A DNA stretch of 64,000 nt, taken from assembly GCA_014801875.1 (NCBI GenBank), contig JAAVDJ010000041.1, positions 25,039 through 89,038 on the forward strand, written 5' to 3'. Below are positions 28,166-38,035 of this stretch, piece after piece. The first letter of the stretch is position 1. Each line of letters opens with the position of its first letter. Source of the DNA: Bacteroides sp. (GTDB lineage: Bacteria; Bacteroidota; Bacteroidia; Bacteroidales; Muribaculaceae). The notes under the pieces were generated by a model that saw only the letters and a program-made list of their open reading frames with translations, was not told where the DNA came from and did not search any database. The translations under genes were made by a program, and so were the position numbers.

Positions 28166-29341
28166 TTATTTCGCGATACAGATAGCTACGCGGTTCTGAG
28201 CGGGATCAGAGTAGGGCTGATATTCGCTCTCGCCCATGCTCTTCACTTCCATGCGAGAAGCAGGGATGCCATACTTCTTCTGGAGCTCGTTTGCCACAGT
28301 CTGTGCGCGCTGCTTGGAAAGACGGAGGTTAATTGCCATTGTGCCGGTGCCCTTGTCTGCATAACCGGTGATGATGACCTTAGCCTCAGGATTCTCCTTC
28401 AGGAAGTCTGCAATCTGCTGCACTTTTGCCTGCTCGCTCTTAGCGATTGTAGTGTTGGAGATGGTGAAGAAGATGTCGCGACGCATAGTCACTTCCTCTT
28501 TTACAACCTCTTTCTCTACCTGAACAGGAACCTCTACGATTTTCTCTACAACCTTCTCCACGATAACGGGCTCCGGAGCCGGAACTTCGATTGTGCGAGT
28601 GTGTGTCTGGTACTTGGGACCGAAAGCGTATTTAACACCTACGAGAGCGTTGAAATACCAGTCAGCGTTAGAACCGATTTTTGAGTTGTAGTTATCGCTG
28701 AGTGAGTTAGCCATGAGCTCAAGACCAACCTGGAGCTGATCTGTAACGTTGAAGTTAACGTCTACACCAACCTGACCAACGAAACGAGTCTTTGTGCCGT
28801 CCCAGATATTACCGAGTACATTGTAACCGGCGGGAACGCCGTTCACATAGTTGCCCGGGAGATCAGGAATGTTCTGACCGGCCTGAAGAGCAGCGGAAAG
28901 AGTATTGTTGATGGCGTTAGCCTCCTTGTTGTGGAAACCGATGTTGATACCTACACCTGCGAGAAGGTTAACCTCTACAAGACGAGTGGGGTTATAGCCA
29001 CCGATGAGGTTAGTCAGGTCAACAACTGCGTCTACAGTAGGTGCTACATAGTTCCATTTGTATTTGTGAACACCCTCGAAGCTGATTACACCCTTGCTCT
29101 GCCATGCGTTAACGGCGAGACGAGCACCGATGTAAGGATTGAACTTATAACCGGCAGCAAGCTGTGCGTTCGGAGCGAGAAGCTTGCCAAAGGCACCTTC
29201 ACCGAGTGTCTCCTGGAGACCGATCTGAGCCTGGCCATACCAGTGGGGCTGGAATTCGTATTCGGTGACAGTTTCCTGTGCGTTGGCGCAAAGTCCGCCA
29301 AACAGGAGAGATGCAGTCAGAAGAATCTTATTTAATTTCAT
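28166..29341 (-). CDS. OmpA-family outer membrane protein
   Basis: 391 residues: a signal peptide (1-21, ending ANAQ), an N-terminal beta-barrel-like region (about 25-235), a Val/Pro/Glu-rich linker (VEVPVQVEKEVVKEEV near 270), and a C-terminal OmpA peptidoglycan-binding domain (about 285-391) with the pattern ITGYADKGTG...NLRLSKQRAQTVANEL. It should tether the outer membrane to the cell wall. It lies 49 nt after the large lipoprotein gene on the same strand and is probably cotranscribed with it. Confidence 0.92.
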   Translation of the reverse strand: MKLNKILLTASLLFGGLCANAQETVTEYEFQPHWYGQAQIGLQETLGEGAFGKLLAPNAQLAAGYKFNPYIGARLAVNAWQSKGVISFEGVHKYKWNYVAPTVDAVVDLTNLIGGYNPTRLVEVNLLAGVGINIGFHNKEANAINNTLSAALQAGQNIPDLPGNYVNGVPAGYNVLGNIWDGTKTRFVGQVGVDVNFNVTDQLQVGLELMANSLSDNYNSKIGSNADWYFNALVGVKYAFGPKYQTHTRTIEVPAPEPVIVEKVVEKIVEVPVQVEKEVVKEEVTMRRDIFFTISNTTIAKSEQAKVQQIADFLKENPEAKVIITGYADKGTGTMAINLRLSKQRAQTVANELQKKYGIPASRMEVKSMGESEYQPYSDPAQNRVAICIAK

Positions 29342-29390
29342 TTTTATAATCTTTTTGGGTTCTAAAATTCGTGCTTTACTCTCCTATTGA

Positions 29391-31469
29391 TTATTTCACT
29401 GCGATATAATACTTATTGGAAGAAGTCTTTCCACGATAGTCGAGAGCAGAGTAGTAGATCTCATAGATGTAGTTCTTCTCAAGGTTGGAAGCCTCTACTT
29501 CTACTACGTGGCGTTCGCCGTCAAGAACCTTGTTGAGGTCAGCGCCGCTGTTAGCCTTCTCAAGGATAGACTTGGCATTTGCCACTTCCTTACCGTCGAG
29601 GTCGAATACATTGGAGATAGTCACGATCTTCTTGTAAGCCGGAACGATAATCTCACCGTTGTATGAAGTAAGGAATACCTTGAACCCTTCGCTACCGGTG
29701 TAGAATGTCGGGTCTGCTACATTTGTGGAGAAGTGGTGGAGATCACCGCCAACCTCTTTGTATGCTGCATAAACCTGGAGATAGTGGCTCGGGTCTGAGA
29801 GGAAGTTGTTGACTGTGCCTACGACCTTGTCATAAAGCTTAACGAGAAGGTTGTCGCTGTCAAGCGCATCCTGAATGTCTGAGATAGCATCCTGTACGCT
29901 CTTGAGCTGGCCGTTGATGTCGTCGATCATCTTGTTGACGTCTGCAACGATATTCTTAACCTCGTCGATAGGCTTCTGGATTGCATTGATAAGCGGAGTG
30001 ATGTCGCCCTCGCCTACCTGTGCGATAGTGCCGTCAGGAAGTTCCTTGAGTACAATCTTAACCGGATCATTTTCACTACCTACAGTGCCAATCTGCTTGC
30101 CGGCAGCGTCATAAACAGGAGCGCCTGTAAGATCAACTACGATTTCGTCAAACTCTACTTTGAATGCATCGTCGTCAATTTCAATCTTCCAGTCATCACC
30201 GATAGAGAATTTGTTTTTCAGCTTCTCAAGGGCATCCTGAATACGGCCGAAGGTCGGGAGCTTACGGTCTGTAACGCTGAAGTCTGCAGGAATTGAGTTG
30301 AAGCTCAAAGGATGAACTGTTGCTACAGCAATCTCATATTTAGAGAAGAGATAGTTGTAGTCGTTCTCTTCCGGAGTCTCAGCTGTGAGGTTGGTCATTG
30401 AGCCAACAACGTCAGCGGGATCGTAAACGATATTGCCGTTAGCGTCGCGAACCACACCACCCTCTGCGTCGAGAGTTGCACCGGGGAACTCAATAAGAGC
30501 CTCTGCGATAGTCTTGGGGTTGTTGATGTAACCAAGACGGAGTGCGTATGCGGGGAGATTTGTATTTATGAGCTGGTCATAGATACCTTTGGCTACAGTA
30601 GCCAAATCGGGAGTAGTCTTGTTGTTGATATAATCTTTAGCTGCCTGGAGAAGCTCGTTGTCAAGAGTAACCTTGATACCCTCGATGTCGCCGGCTTCAG
30701 CAGGAACGTCGATTACGTAAAGACCGGGGTTGGAAGTAGAGCGAGTGCCACCGCCGAATGTGAATTCTGCTTCGTCGTCGCCAACCTCAGCGAGCTGAAG
30801 AGTAGCGGCGATAGGCTCTTTGCCCTTGCTTGTCATCAATTTTACAGTGAGGCCTTCAGCAGGTACGCTTACAGGGTTAACCTGAACGTAAATCTTACCG
30901 AGAGAGCCGATCTTAGCTTCGTTGTTGCCGGGAAGACTTTCTACACCTTCGGGAGCGATTCCCTCATCCCAAGCTCTTACTGCTGCCACAGCATCGTTGA
31001 GCTTGTTGCCGTCATACTCATTCTTCTCAGGAGATGCAACGTTAGGGAATTCAACAGCGTTGTCAGCTGCATAGTAATAGTTTGCAAGAACGGTGCTGTT
31101 GATGCCGAAAGGAAGATTGAGTGTGCCGAACATGTTGTTGTAGACACGCTGAATCTCGATGCTTGTCACCATAGATGCAATCTTGGCGTCTGCCCATGCC
31201 TTTACAGCGGCGATAGAATTGTTGTTGTCTGAGATAAGACCGAGTAGATACTCGCGGTCTGCCTGGTTGAGATAACCTGCGTCCTCAATCGCCTTGATTC
31301 TTCTTGCGAGCTCTGCGTCTTTTTCCTGAAGCGCATCAGCAACTTTCTTCTGCTGATTATAGACCCCTGCCAGATTGGCATCATCGTTGTCCTTGCAAGA
31401 AGTGAACATTGTAGCGCCACCAGTCGCAACAGTCAACAACAGCAAGCCGTTGATCAGTTTTTTATTCAT
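29391..31469 (-). CDS. Large surface lipoprotein of unknown function
   Basis: 692 residues. The signal peptide ends in lipobox FTSC (Cys25), and KDNDD follows at once, which resembles the acidic lipoprotein export signal that sends Bacteroidota lipoproteins to the cell surface. Residues 40-110 look helical (coiled-coil-like Lys, Glu and Ala spacing). A second helical stretch rich in Ile, Asp and Val lies near 490-550. The rest looks like beta-rich domains. No enzymatic motif was seen. It has its own strong promoter, a long leader (about 175 nt) and OmpA downstream, so it may be an abundant surface protein. Confidence 0.75.
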   Translation of the reverse strand: MNKKLINGLLLLTVATGGATMFTSCKDNDDANLAGVYNQQKKVADALQEKDAELARRIKAIEDAGYLNQADREYLLGLISDNNNSIAAVKAWADAKIASMVTSIEIQRVYNNMFGTLNLPFGINSTVLANYYYAADNAVEFPNVASPEKNEYDGNKLNDAVAAVRAWDEGIAPEGVESLPGNNEAKIGSLGKIYVQVNPVSVPAEGLTVKLMTSKGKEPIAATLQLAEVGDDEAEFTFGGGTRSTSNPGLYVIDVPAEAGDIEGIKVTLDNELLQAAKDYINNKTTPDLATVAKGIYDQLINTNLPAYALRLGYINNPKTIAEALIEFPGATLDAEGGVVRDANGNIVYDPADVVGSMTNLTAETPEENDYNYLFSKYEIAVATVHPLSFNSIPADFSVTDRKLPTFGRIQDALEKLKNKFSIGDDWKIEIDDDAFKVEFDEIVVDLTGAPVYDAAGKQIGTVGSENDPVKIVLKELPDGTIAQVGEGDITPLINAIQKPIDEVKNIVADVNKMIDDINGQLKSVQDAISDIQDALDSDNLLVKLYDKVVGTVNNFLSDPSHYLQVYAAYKEVGGDLHHFSTNVADPTFYTGSEGFKVFLTSYNGEIIVPAYKKIVTISNVFDLDGKEVANAKSILEKANSGADLNKVLDGERHVVEVEASNLEKNYIYEIYYSALDYRGKTSSNKYYIAVK

Positions 31470-31650
31470 TCCGTTAAGATTTGAATTAATAATTTATTGT
31501 TTTTAATTTTCTTCCAGTTTATACGTCTTTTCCGACGCATGCCGAACAGGGAACTCACCTTGTCCGACATCAAGAGTTGAACTACCTAATAAGACAAAAA
31601 GCGATGACACATTGCACATTCGTTTTGCAATCCGCAATGAAAATCGACCG

Positions 31651-31682
31651 CAAAGGTAAGACTCTTTATTTTCATAAACAAA
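31651..31682 (-). promoter_or_regulatory. Promoter of the surface lipoprotein and ompA
   Basis: On the minus strand TTTG, 20 nt, then TACCTTTG: both elements match the consensus exactly. The start is near 31644, so the leader is about 175 nt. The rest of the 31470-31842 gap is AT-rich; apart from the divergent promoter below I see no gene in it. Confidence 0.8.
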
Positions 31683-31790
31683 TTTTCACAAAAAAATATT
31701 TAAGAAAAACGATTTTTTTGTTAAAATCTTACAAACTGACCAATTTTATCCCCGATTTTTCCTAATCTGACCATCTTTAAATATATCACC

Positions 31791-31822
31791 GTTGCATGAA
31801 TCGTGAATTTTTAATAATTTTG
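31791..31822 (+). promoter_or_regulatory. Promoter of the beta-barrel/PorE-like pair
   Basis: GTTG at 31791-31794, 20 nt, then TAATTTTG. The predicted start near 31829 lies after the ATG at 31825, which supports the ATG at 31843 as the true start of the next gene. Confidence 0.7.
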
Positions 31823-31842
31823 CCGTGTATTACCATTCAGTT

Positions 31843-32958
31843 ATGACTAAACAACTTATTCTCCCGATAGCCCTGATGTTTTCAGCTTGCGCTTTCGCTG
31901 AGGGCTCTCCGGCTCCCAAAAATTATATCTATGTCCGAAAGAATGCTCCTGCCAAAACCACTCAGATTGATTCCGTAAAGAATATGGAGGCTAAGGCCGG
32001 CTCTGATTCCATCGGCATCAAACCTGCCTCTAACTCGAATTTCTCTTTCGCCGGAGTCAGGGATTGGTGCAGAAAAAACGGCGTGGCCGACAATCTGAGC
32101 GTTTCGTTCACTCTCGGCTCCGGCGGACTCGGCCTCGAAGTCAGCACTCCCCTAACCTCCCGCGCTCGACTTCGCACCGGGGTGGAATGGGTTCCGACTT
32201 TCACAATACCCATGAATTTCGAACTGTCATCTTTCTCCGGGGAGGGAGCATCTAACGATGTGAGTCATATCCAGGAAATGGTGAAAGACCTCATGGGGCT
32301 CGATATGGACGACAAGGTGACAATGGACGCAAAACCGAATATGCTTAACTATAAACTCCTTGTGGATGTATTCCCTTTCCGCAATAACCGCCATTGGTAC
32401 GTCTCCGCCGGTTTCTACATCGGCAGCCCCGTCATCGGGCGTGCGAAAAACAATCGCTCGGAGATGCAGACCCTCGTGGGTGTGAATATATATAACCGTG
32501 CTTACCGTTATTTCACCTCCCCCGAGTTCGACCCTTATATGGTTGCGATCGGAAACGGAACATATCTTGACCCCGAGCTGGCCATGGAATATCGCGATAA
32601 ATTCGAACGCTACGGTAGCGTGGGTATACAAATCGGTAATTTCAAAGACGGCTCTCCATATATGATGGAGCCTACCAAGGATGGAAAAGTCACGGCCAAA
32701 GCCACGACCAATAACTTCCGTCCCTATCTCGGCGTAGGATATAACGGGGCGGTCGACAAGAAGGGTAAACTTGAATTAGGATTTGATGCCGGAGTGCTTT
32801 TCTGGGGGGGTGTGCCGAATGTCATAACCCATGACGGAGTGAATATGACCAAAGACCTTGAGGATATCAGAGGTAAAGTCGGCGATTATATGAGCTTCAT
32901 GAAAGCCCTCCCCGTCTTCCCTATCCTGAATTTCAAGATTACATACACAATTTTCTGA
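31843..32958 (+). CDS. Predicted outer-membrane beta-barrel protein
   Basis: 371 residues with a signal peptide (MTKQLILPIALMFSACAFAEG). The mature part has alternating hydrophobic/polar strands, many Gly and aromatic residues, and a C-terminal Phe (NFKITYTIF), as in outer-membrane barrels. The family is not recognised. The next gene, a PorE-like lipoprotein, starts 1 nt after its stop, so the two are probably made together; in type IX secretion loci a PorP/SprF barrel often sits beside such a gene, but I cannot confirm that identity. Confidence 0.65.
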   Translation: MTKQLILPIALMFSACAFAEGSPAPKNYIYVRKNAPAKTTQIDSVKNMEAKAGSDSIGIKPASNSNFSFAGVRDWCRKNGVADNLSVSFTLGSGGLGLEVSTPLTSRARLRTGVEWVPTFTIPMNFELSSFSGEGASNDVSHIQEMVKDLMGLDMDDKVTMDAKPNMLNYKLLVDVFPFRNNRHWYVSAGFYIGSPVIGRAKNNRSEMQTLVGVNIYNRAYRYFTSPEFDPYMVAIGNGTYLDPELAMEYRDKFERYGSVGIQIGNFKDGSPYMMEPTKDGKVTAKATTNNFRPYLGVGYNGAVDKKGKLELGFDAGVLFWGGVPNVITHDGVNMTKDLEDIRGKVGDYMSFMKALPVFPILNFKITYTIF

Positions 32959-32959
32959 G

Positions 32960-34924
32960 ATGCGCATCCACGCCTTAGCAATTATCGCAATATTATTGCT
33001 CCTTTCGTCATGCGGAGGAGCAAAACTCTCCAAAGGTGACGAGGCCTTCGCGCGTGGAGAATTTTTCGAGGCTCAGAAGATTTATAAGAAGGTCTACAAC
33101 AAACTTAGCGGAAAGAAGGACCGGGAAATGCGCGGTGCCGTGGCCTACAAACAGGGGCTATGCTACGAGAGATTGAATATGGCGGCCAATGCCTCCAAAT
33201 CTTTCCAGAACGCCAGACGCTACAACTATCCTGACTCCACACTTTATCTCAAGCTGGGGAAAGCGATGCAGGGGGATGGACAGTATGCTAAGGCTATTGA
33301 AGCTTATGAGACCTATCTGAGCTATGTGCCGGGGAACACTCTCGCCATTGAAGGAATAAACGGATGCCGGAGCGCTATCCTTGCAAAAGAACGCCCCCGC
33401 ACAAGGTATGTCGTGAAGAAAGCTCCCCTTTTCAATTCTCCTCGCGCGGATTATTCACCGATGTTTCTCGACAAAAACCTTGACCAGATTTTTTTCACCA
33501 CAAACCGTGAGAAGGCCACCGGTACGTCTCATTCAGAAATCACGGGCATGAAACGTGGTGATATCTATGTCAGCCGTAAGGATGAGCAAGGACGATGGAA
33601 ACAACCCGAGCCGGTGGAGGGAGGACTCAATACGGATGCGGACGAAGGGATAATAAGTTTCTCGCCTGACGGACAAACAATGTATCTGACCCGCGCCCGC
33701 AGAAGCGACACGAGCGACACAAGCGTCGAAATCTATACCTCCCGGCGTTCAGACGCAACCTGGAGCGAACCTCAGAAATTCGAAATAATCGCAGACACAA
33801 TCTCCGCTTTCGGCCACCCGGCCGTGTCGCCGGATGGCACATACCTTTACTTCACCAGCGATATGCCCGGAGGATACGGAGGTCTCGACATATGGAGAAT
33901 AAACCTCAAAGAGCGTGCCGGAAGTCTTGAAAACATGGGACCGCAGATTAACACTGCCGGAAACGAGATGTTCCCGTACTCGCGTACTGACTCCTTGCTT
34001 TATTTCTCCTCCGACGGTCATCCCGGCTTCGGAGGTCTCGACCTCTTCCGTGGCAGACTCAACACGACAGGAGATTTCTGGAGCGTGGAAAACATGGGAT
34101 TGCCGATGAACAGCAAGGGGGATGATTTCGGAATAACATTCGGCTCAGGAGAGAGCGGTTTCTTCAGCTCGAACCGTGAGGATGGCAGGGGACGTGATCA
34201 TATCTATTCTTTCGAGCTGCCGGATATCCACATTACCATTTCCGGTTATGTTGTCGACAAGGATGACGAACCGGTGCCGAATGCAATAATCAGGATTGTC
34301 GGCGACGACGGCAGCAACCAAAAGGAGATTTCACGCGACGATGGCTCTTTCCGCTTTAATCTCGACAGGGGGGTGCGATATGTAATGAAAGCCGGAGCCA
34401 CCGGTTATCTCAACCAGAAACAGGAATTCACCAGCGACTCCGCCGAAGAGGATGCCGACTACGGCATTGACTTTATCCTCGCAGCTGTCAATAAACCTCA
34501 GGTGATTGAAAATATTTTCTATGATTTTGATAAGGCCACCCTACGCCCTGAATCTAAATCGGCTCTTGACGAACTGGCAGGCTTGATGCGTGAGAATCCC
34601 CACGTCACAATCGAACTTGGCGCTCACACAGATCGAAAAGGGAGCGAGGAATACAATATGGCATTGTCGGAGAGACGCGCCCAAAGCGTTATTGATTATC
34701 TCATCTCAGCGGGTATTGCGGCAGACAGGTTGAGTCCTAAAGGGTATGGAGAGTCGGTGCCTAAGACTGTCACAAAACGTATCAACAAGGAATTTCCTCA
34801 GTTTGAAGAAGGGACAATCTTAACAGAGGAATATATCTCCACGTTATCCCCTGAAGACCAGGAAGCGGCCGATCAGATTAACCGCCGCACCGAATTCCAA
34901 GTCTTGAGTCTGGAATATTTTTAA
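32960..34924 (+). CDS. TPR, PD40-propeller, carboxypeptidase-regulatory and OmpA-domain lipoprotein (PorE-like)
   Basis: 654 residues. The signal peptide ends in lipobox LSSC with Cys18. TPR-like helices cover about 25-135. A six-bladed WD40-like/PD40 region (about 155-430) has repeats of the type SPDGTYLYFTSD and FSSDGHPGFGG. A carboxypeptidase regulatory-like domain (about 432-515) follows, then an OmpA domain (about 525-654) with IELGAHTDRKGS and NMALSERRAQSV. This order matches PorE, a periplasmic lipoprotein of the type IX secretion system that binds peptidoglycan; related proteins of other function exist, so the name is only a likeness. Confidence 0.85.
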   Translation: MRIHALAIIAILLLLSSCGGAKLSKGDEAFARGEFFEAQKIYKKVYNKLSGKKDREMRGAVAYKQGLCYERLNMAANASKSFQNARRYNYPDSTLYLKLGKAMQGDGQYAKAIEAYETYLSYVPGNTLAIEGINGCRSAILAKERPRTRYVVKKAPLFNSPRADYSPMFLDKNLDQIFFTTNREKATGTSHSEITGMKRGDIYVSRKDEQGRWKQPEPVEGGLNTDADEGIISFSPDGQTMYLTRARRSDTSDTSVEIYTSRRSDATWSEPQKFEIIADTISAFGHPAVSPDGTYLYFTSDMPGGYGGLDIWRINLKERAGSLENMGPQINTAGNEMFPYSRTDSLLYFSSDGHPGFGGLDLFRGRLNTTGDFWSVENMGLPMNSKGDDFGITFGSGESGFFSSNREDGRGRDHIYSFELPDIHITISGYVVDKDDEPVPNAIIRIVGDDGSNQKEISRDDGSFRFNLDRGVRYVMKAGATGYLNQKQEFTSDSAEEDADYGIDFILAAVNKPQVIENIFYDFDKATLRPESKSALDELAGLMRENPHVTIELGAHTDRKGSEEYNMALSERRAQSVIDYLISAGIAADRLSPKGYGESVPKTVTKRINKEFPQFEEGTILTEEYISTLSPEDQEAADQINRRTEFQVLSLEYF

Positions 34925-35071
34925 AGAGGTCCGGACCGGAAACTGAGTTTTTATAATTATTAAAATATGTTAAATTGCAATTTTTTTATATGTTTTATAA
35001 CATATTTTGAAAAATAATTTGTAATTTTGCATCGAGTTTTTCATGGTATTAGATTTTAAGGTTAACACAAG

Positions 35072-35104
35072 ATTGGTTGTCGGGATGACAATCAATTTTT
35101 TTTT
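35072..35104 (+). terminator. Rho-independent terminator downstream of the PorE-like gene
   Basis: ATTGGTTGTC pairs with GACAATCAAT (one G-U) around GGGAT, followed by nine T. It lies about 150 nt beyond the stop. A looser stem (AAAATATGTTA...TAACATATTTT, about 34963-35008) lies between. A lone TAATTTTG at 35022-35029 without a -33 partner could start a short RNA ending here. Confidence 0.75.
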
Positions 35105-35107
35105 ACA

Positions 35108-35143
35108 CAAAGACGGCCGGGGATTTTTCCTCGGCCGTCTTAT
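35108..35143. terminator. Terminator hairpin beyond waaA
   Basis: A stem of about 13 bp (AGACGGCCGGGGA with TCCTCGGCCGTCT, one wobble) with a short T-rich loop, 17 nt beyond the waaA stop. The U-run is weak on either strand. Confidence 0.65.
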
Positions 35144-35159
35144 TTATTATTACTATTAA

Positions 35160-36476
35160 TCAAAGGAATATCTTCTTGAATATTTTCTCTGTGGCGCCTA
35201 TCTTCTCATGAATATATTCTCCTGCCCAGCGTCCGCGTTGCTCTCTTTCCGTGACATCATAGAGCATTCTGTCTGCATTGCGACGGAAACTGTCGGAGCC
35301 GCTTATCTCTATCCCTCCTCCAAGTGTCTTCAGTTCCTGTGCCTCGATGAACTTCGAATTTTCAGGACCAAACATCACCGGAATACCATAGACGGCAGCC
35401 TCATTTATATTGTGGATGCTCACTCCGAAGCCCCCTCCTATGTAGGCCACATCAGCATAGGCATACGCGCTTGATAAAAGACCGAAACAATCCATTATCA
35501 ACACTCGCTTCCCCTCCCCGGCCAATGGATTCTCTCGCAGTTCACTCATCAGGACGGTCTCCCCCGGAACAATATCCTTTAATTTCCTGAGTCGTTCGGC
35601 ATCAAATTCATGTGGCGCAATGACGGCTTTAACATTATGACGTTCGCGCAGCCAATCGGAATAGACCATTTCATCGGCCTCCCAGCTACTCCCGAACATC
35701 ATTACCAACGGTGCGCGCCCTTTAGAACCTCGTTTGCCGACAAACGCATCCAGTTCCGGAATTTCGCGACATCCGGCCATGATATCTGTCACACGGTCGA
35801 AACGGGTGTCACCCGCCACCTCCACATTCGTGACATTGATTTTTTCCAGTAGTCGACGACTGTTCTCATCCTGCACGAAAATACGGGTGTACCAACGCAA
35901 CCATTGCCCATACCATGCCGAGCGCTTCTTAAAGAAAAATTGGTCTGCACGGAACACCGCACTTATAAGGTAGACCGGAATCTGCCGTCTCCATAATTCA
36001 TGAAGATAATTACGCCAGAATTCATACTTCACGAAAACAGCTATCTCCGGATTAACCTTATAGAGAAACTTCTTTACCTGTGAGGGGGTGTCAAATGGGA
36101 GATAACACACACAATCAGCCCCCGGATAGTCTTTCCTCACCTCATATCCGGAGGGAGAAAAGAATGTGAGAAGAACTTTCAGCTCCGGACGCTCCCTCTT
36201 TATCTTCTCGATGAGTGGGCGTCCTTGCTCAAACTCGCCGAGAGAGGCAGCATGGATCCATACGTATCGGTCTTCAGGAGATATCGACCGGTCAAGCCGC
36301 CCCCATATCTCCTTCTGTCCCTCGTCAAGCAGTCTGGCCTTCGGATTGTTGAAAGCTGCCACCTTAACTCCACACCGATACGCGGCGATACCCGCAGAAT
36401 AGAGCGGCATCTCCACAAGCTGTCTTACCCCTTCGGCAAGAAACCCGCGCACCTCCTTCAGCGACGGTCTTCTCAT
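35160..36476 (-). CDS. waaA: 3-deoxy-D-manno-octulosonic acid (Kdo) transferase
   Basis: 438 residues. The N-terminal half of this GT-B enzyme has [17 protein letters not shown] with the presumed catalytic Glu, and the C-terminal half has [10 protein letters not shown] and [20 protein letters not shown]. It adds Kdo to lipid A precursor at the inner membrane. The start overlaps the gltX stop by 4 nt. Expected hydrophobic N-terminal anchor is short and weak. Confidence 0.93.
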   Translation of the reverse strand: MRRPSLKEVRGFLAEGVRQLVEMPLYSAGIAAYRCGVKVAAFNNPKARLLDEGQKEIWGRLDRSISPEDRYVWIHAASLGEFEQGRPLIEKIKRERPELKVLLTFFSPSGYEVRKDYPGADCVCYLPFDTPSQVKKFLYKVNPEIAVFVKYEFWRNYLHELWRRQIPVYLISAVFRADQFFFKKRSAWYGQWLRWYTRIFVQDENSRRLLEKINVTNVEVAGDTRFDRVTDIMAGCREIPELDAFVGKRGSKGRAPLVMMFGSSWEADEMVYSDWLRERHNVKAVIAPHEFDAERLRKLKDIVPGETVLMSELRENPLAGEGKRVLIMDCFGLLSSAYAYADVAYIGGGFGVSIHNINEAAVYGIPVMFGPENSKFIEAQELKTLGGGIEISGSDSFRRNADRMLYDVTEREQRGRWAGEYIHEKIGATEKIFKKIFL

Positions 36477-38002
36477 TTTTCCGGTACTGGTATTTTATCG
36501 ATGGCTCTGCGGATTCGTGAGATTACCTCTTCCTTAGGCATCAGCTCCGTTATGTCAAACATATGCGGTCCACGACAAGCCCCGACAACGGCAAGGCGGA
36601 AAGCATTCATGACGTTGCCGAGATGGTAACCTTTTTCTGCAATCCAATCAAGCACTATCTTCTCCGCATTGGCAGAAGTCATGTCTTCCATACCTTCAAC
36701 CACCTCTATCAGCTCCTCCATGATGCGTGGAGTGTCTGCGCTCCAGCGTTTCTTTACATCCTTCTCTGCATACGTTTCCGGTGCCTTGAAGAAGAAATCA
36801 CCCTGTGTCCATAAATCAGGAACGAGGTCTGCCCTACCCTTGACCATCCCCACAGCCTTGGCTACATATTCCGCATCAACATCTGTCACTCCGTTTTCCG
36901 CAAGCACCGGCATGAAGAGTGTGGCAAGTGACTTGTCGTCAAGACGGCTGAGATATTCATGGTTAAACCATATACCCTTCTTATAGTCGAACTTGGCGCC
37001 GCTCTTTGAACAATGCTCGAAAGAAAATTTCTTTATAAGGTCGTCCATCGACATCAATTCGCTGTCATCGCCCGGATTCCAGCCGAGAAGGGCGAGGAAA
37101 TTCACGACAGCCTCCGGCAGATAACCTTTTTCACGATAACCGGAAGATATTTCTCCCGACGAGGGGTCTTTCCATTCGAGAAGGAAGACCGGGAATCCGA
37201 GTTTGTCGCCATCGCGCTTGGAAAGCTTACCGTTTCCTACCGGTTTCAAAAGCAGTGGCAGATGAACAAAAGCAGGCATCGTATCGTGCCAGCCGAACGC
37301 TTCATAAAGCAACACGTGAAGAGGAGCTGAAGGTAGCCATTCCTCACCTCTGATTACGTGTGACACCTCCATGAGGTGATCGTCAACGATATTGGCAAGA
37401 TGATAGGTCGGGAGATTATCCGCACTCTTGAAAAGCACCTTGTCGTCAAGAATATTGCTGTTGACCGTCACCTTTCCTCGAATCAAGTCATTGACCACCA
37501 CTTCCTGATTCGGCTCAACCTTGAAGCGGACAACATATTGCGCTCCGTCAGCAATAAGACGGTCTACCTCCTCCTTGGGCATAGTGAGGGAATTGCGCAT
37601 CTCTCCACGAGTGTGGGCGTCATACTGGAAATTAGGAATCCTCTGACGCGCTTCCTCAAGCTCTTCGGGAGTGTCGAAAGCTATGTAAGCTTTTCCCGCA
37701 TCAAGAAGACGATCTACATACTCACGGTAAATCTCACGACGCTGGCTCTGCTTATAGGGACCGAAATTTCCTCCCTCGCGCACACCCTCATCGAAAGATA
37801 TGCCGAGCCAATGAAGAGCGTCATTGATATATTCCTCCGCGCCGGGCACAAAGCGACGGCTGTCGGTGTCCTCTATTCTGAGAATGAGGTCTCCTCCATG
37901 CTGGCGCGCGAAGAGATAGTTGAAGAGCGCGGTGCGAACACCGCCGATATGGAGAGGCCCCGTGGGCGACGGAGCGAATCTTACCCTTACCTTACGATCC
38001 AT
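36473..38002 (-). CDS. gltX: Glutamyl-tRNA synthetase
   Basis: 509 residues, class I. The HIGH-type motif is [11 protein letters not shown] (11-21) and the KMSKS-type motif is KLSKRDGDK near 259. C-terminal helical anticodon-binding domain present. It lies between DUF3256 (33-nt gap) and waaA (4-nt overlap) in one minus-strand operon. Confidence 0.97.
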   Translation of the reverse strand: MDRKVRVRFAPSPTGPLHIGGVRTALFNYLFARQHGGDLILRIEDTDSRRFVPGAEEYINDALHWLGISFDEGVREGGNFGPYKQSQRREIYREYVDRLLDAGKAYIAFDTPEELEEARQRIPNFQYDAHTRGEMRNSLTMPKEEVDRLIADGAQYVVRFKVEPNQEVVVNDLIRGKVTVNSNILDDKVLFKSADNLPTYHLANIVDDHLMEVSHVIRGEEWLPSAPLHVLLYEAFGWHDTMPAFVHLPLLLKPVGNGKLSKRDGDKLGFPVFLLEWKDPSSGEISSGYREKGYLPEAVVNFLALLGWNPGDDSELMSMDDLIKKFSFEHCSKSGAKFDYKKGIWFNHEYLSRLDDKSLATLFMPVLAENGVTDVDAEYVAKAVGMVKGRADLVPDLWTQGDFFFKAPETYAEKDVKKRWSADTPRIMEELIEVVEGMEDMTSANAEKIVLDWIAEKGYHLGNVMNAFRLAVVGACRGPHMFDITELMPKEEVISRIRRAIDKIPVPEK

Positions 38003-38035
38003 TTATCTAATTTCAGTTTTTATGTTTTTCTGACT

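Noticed and set aside
34963..35008. The AAAATATGTTA/TAACATATTTT hairpin as the main terminator of the PorE-like gene
   Set aside because: The loop is long and AT-rich and no clean U-run follows; the hairpin at 35072 is a much better candidate.
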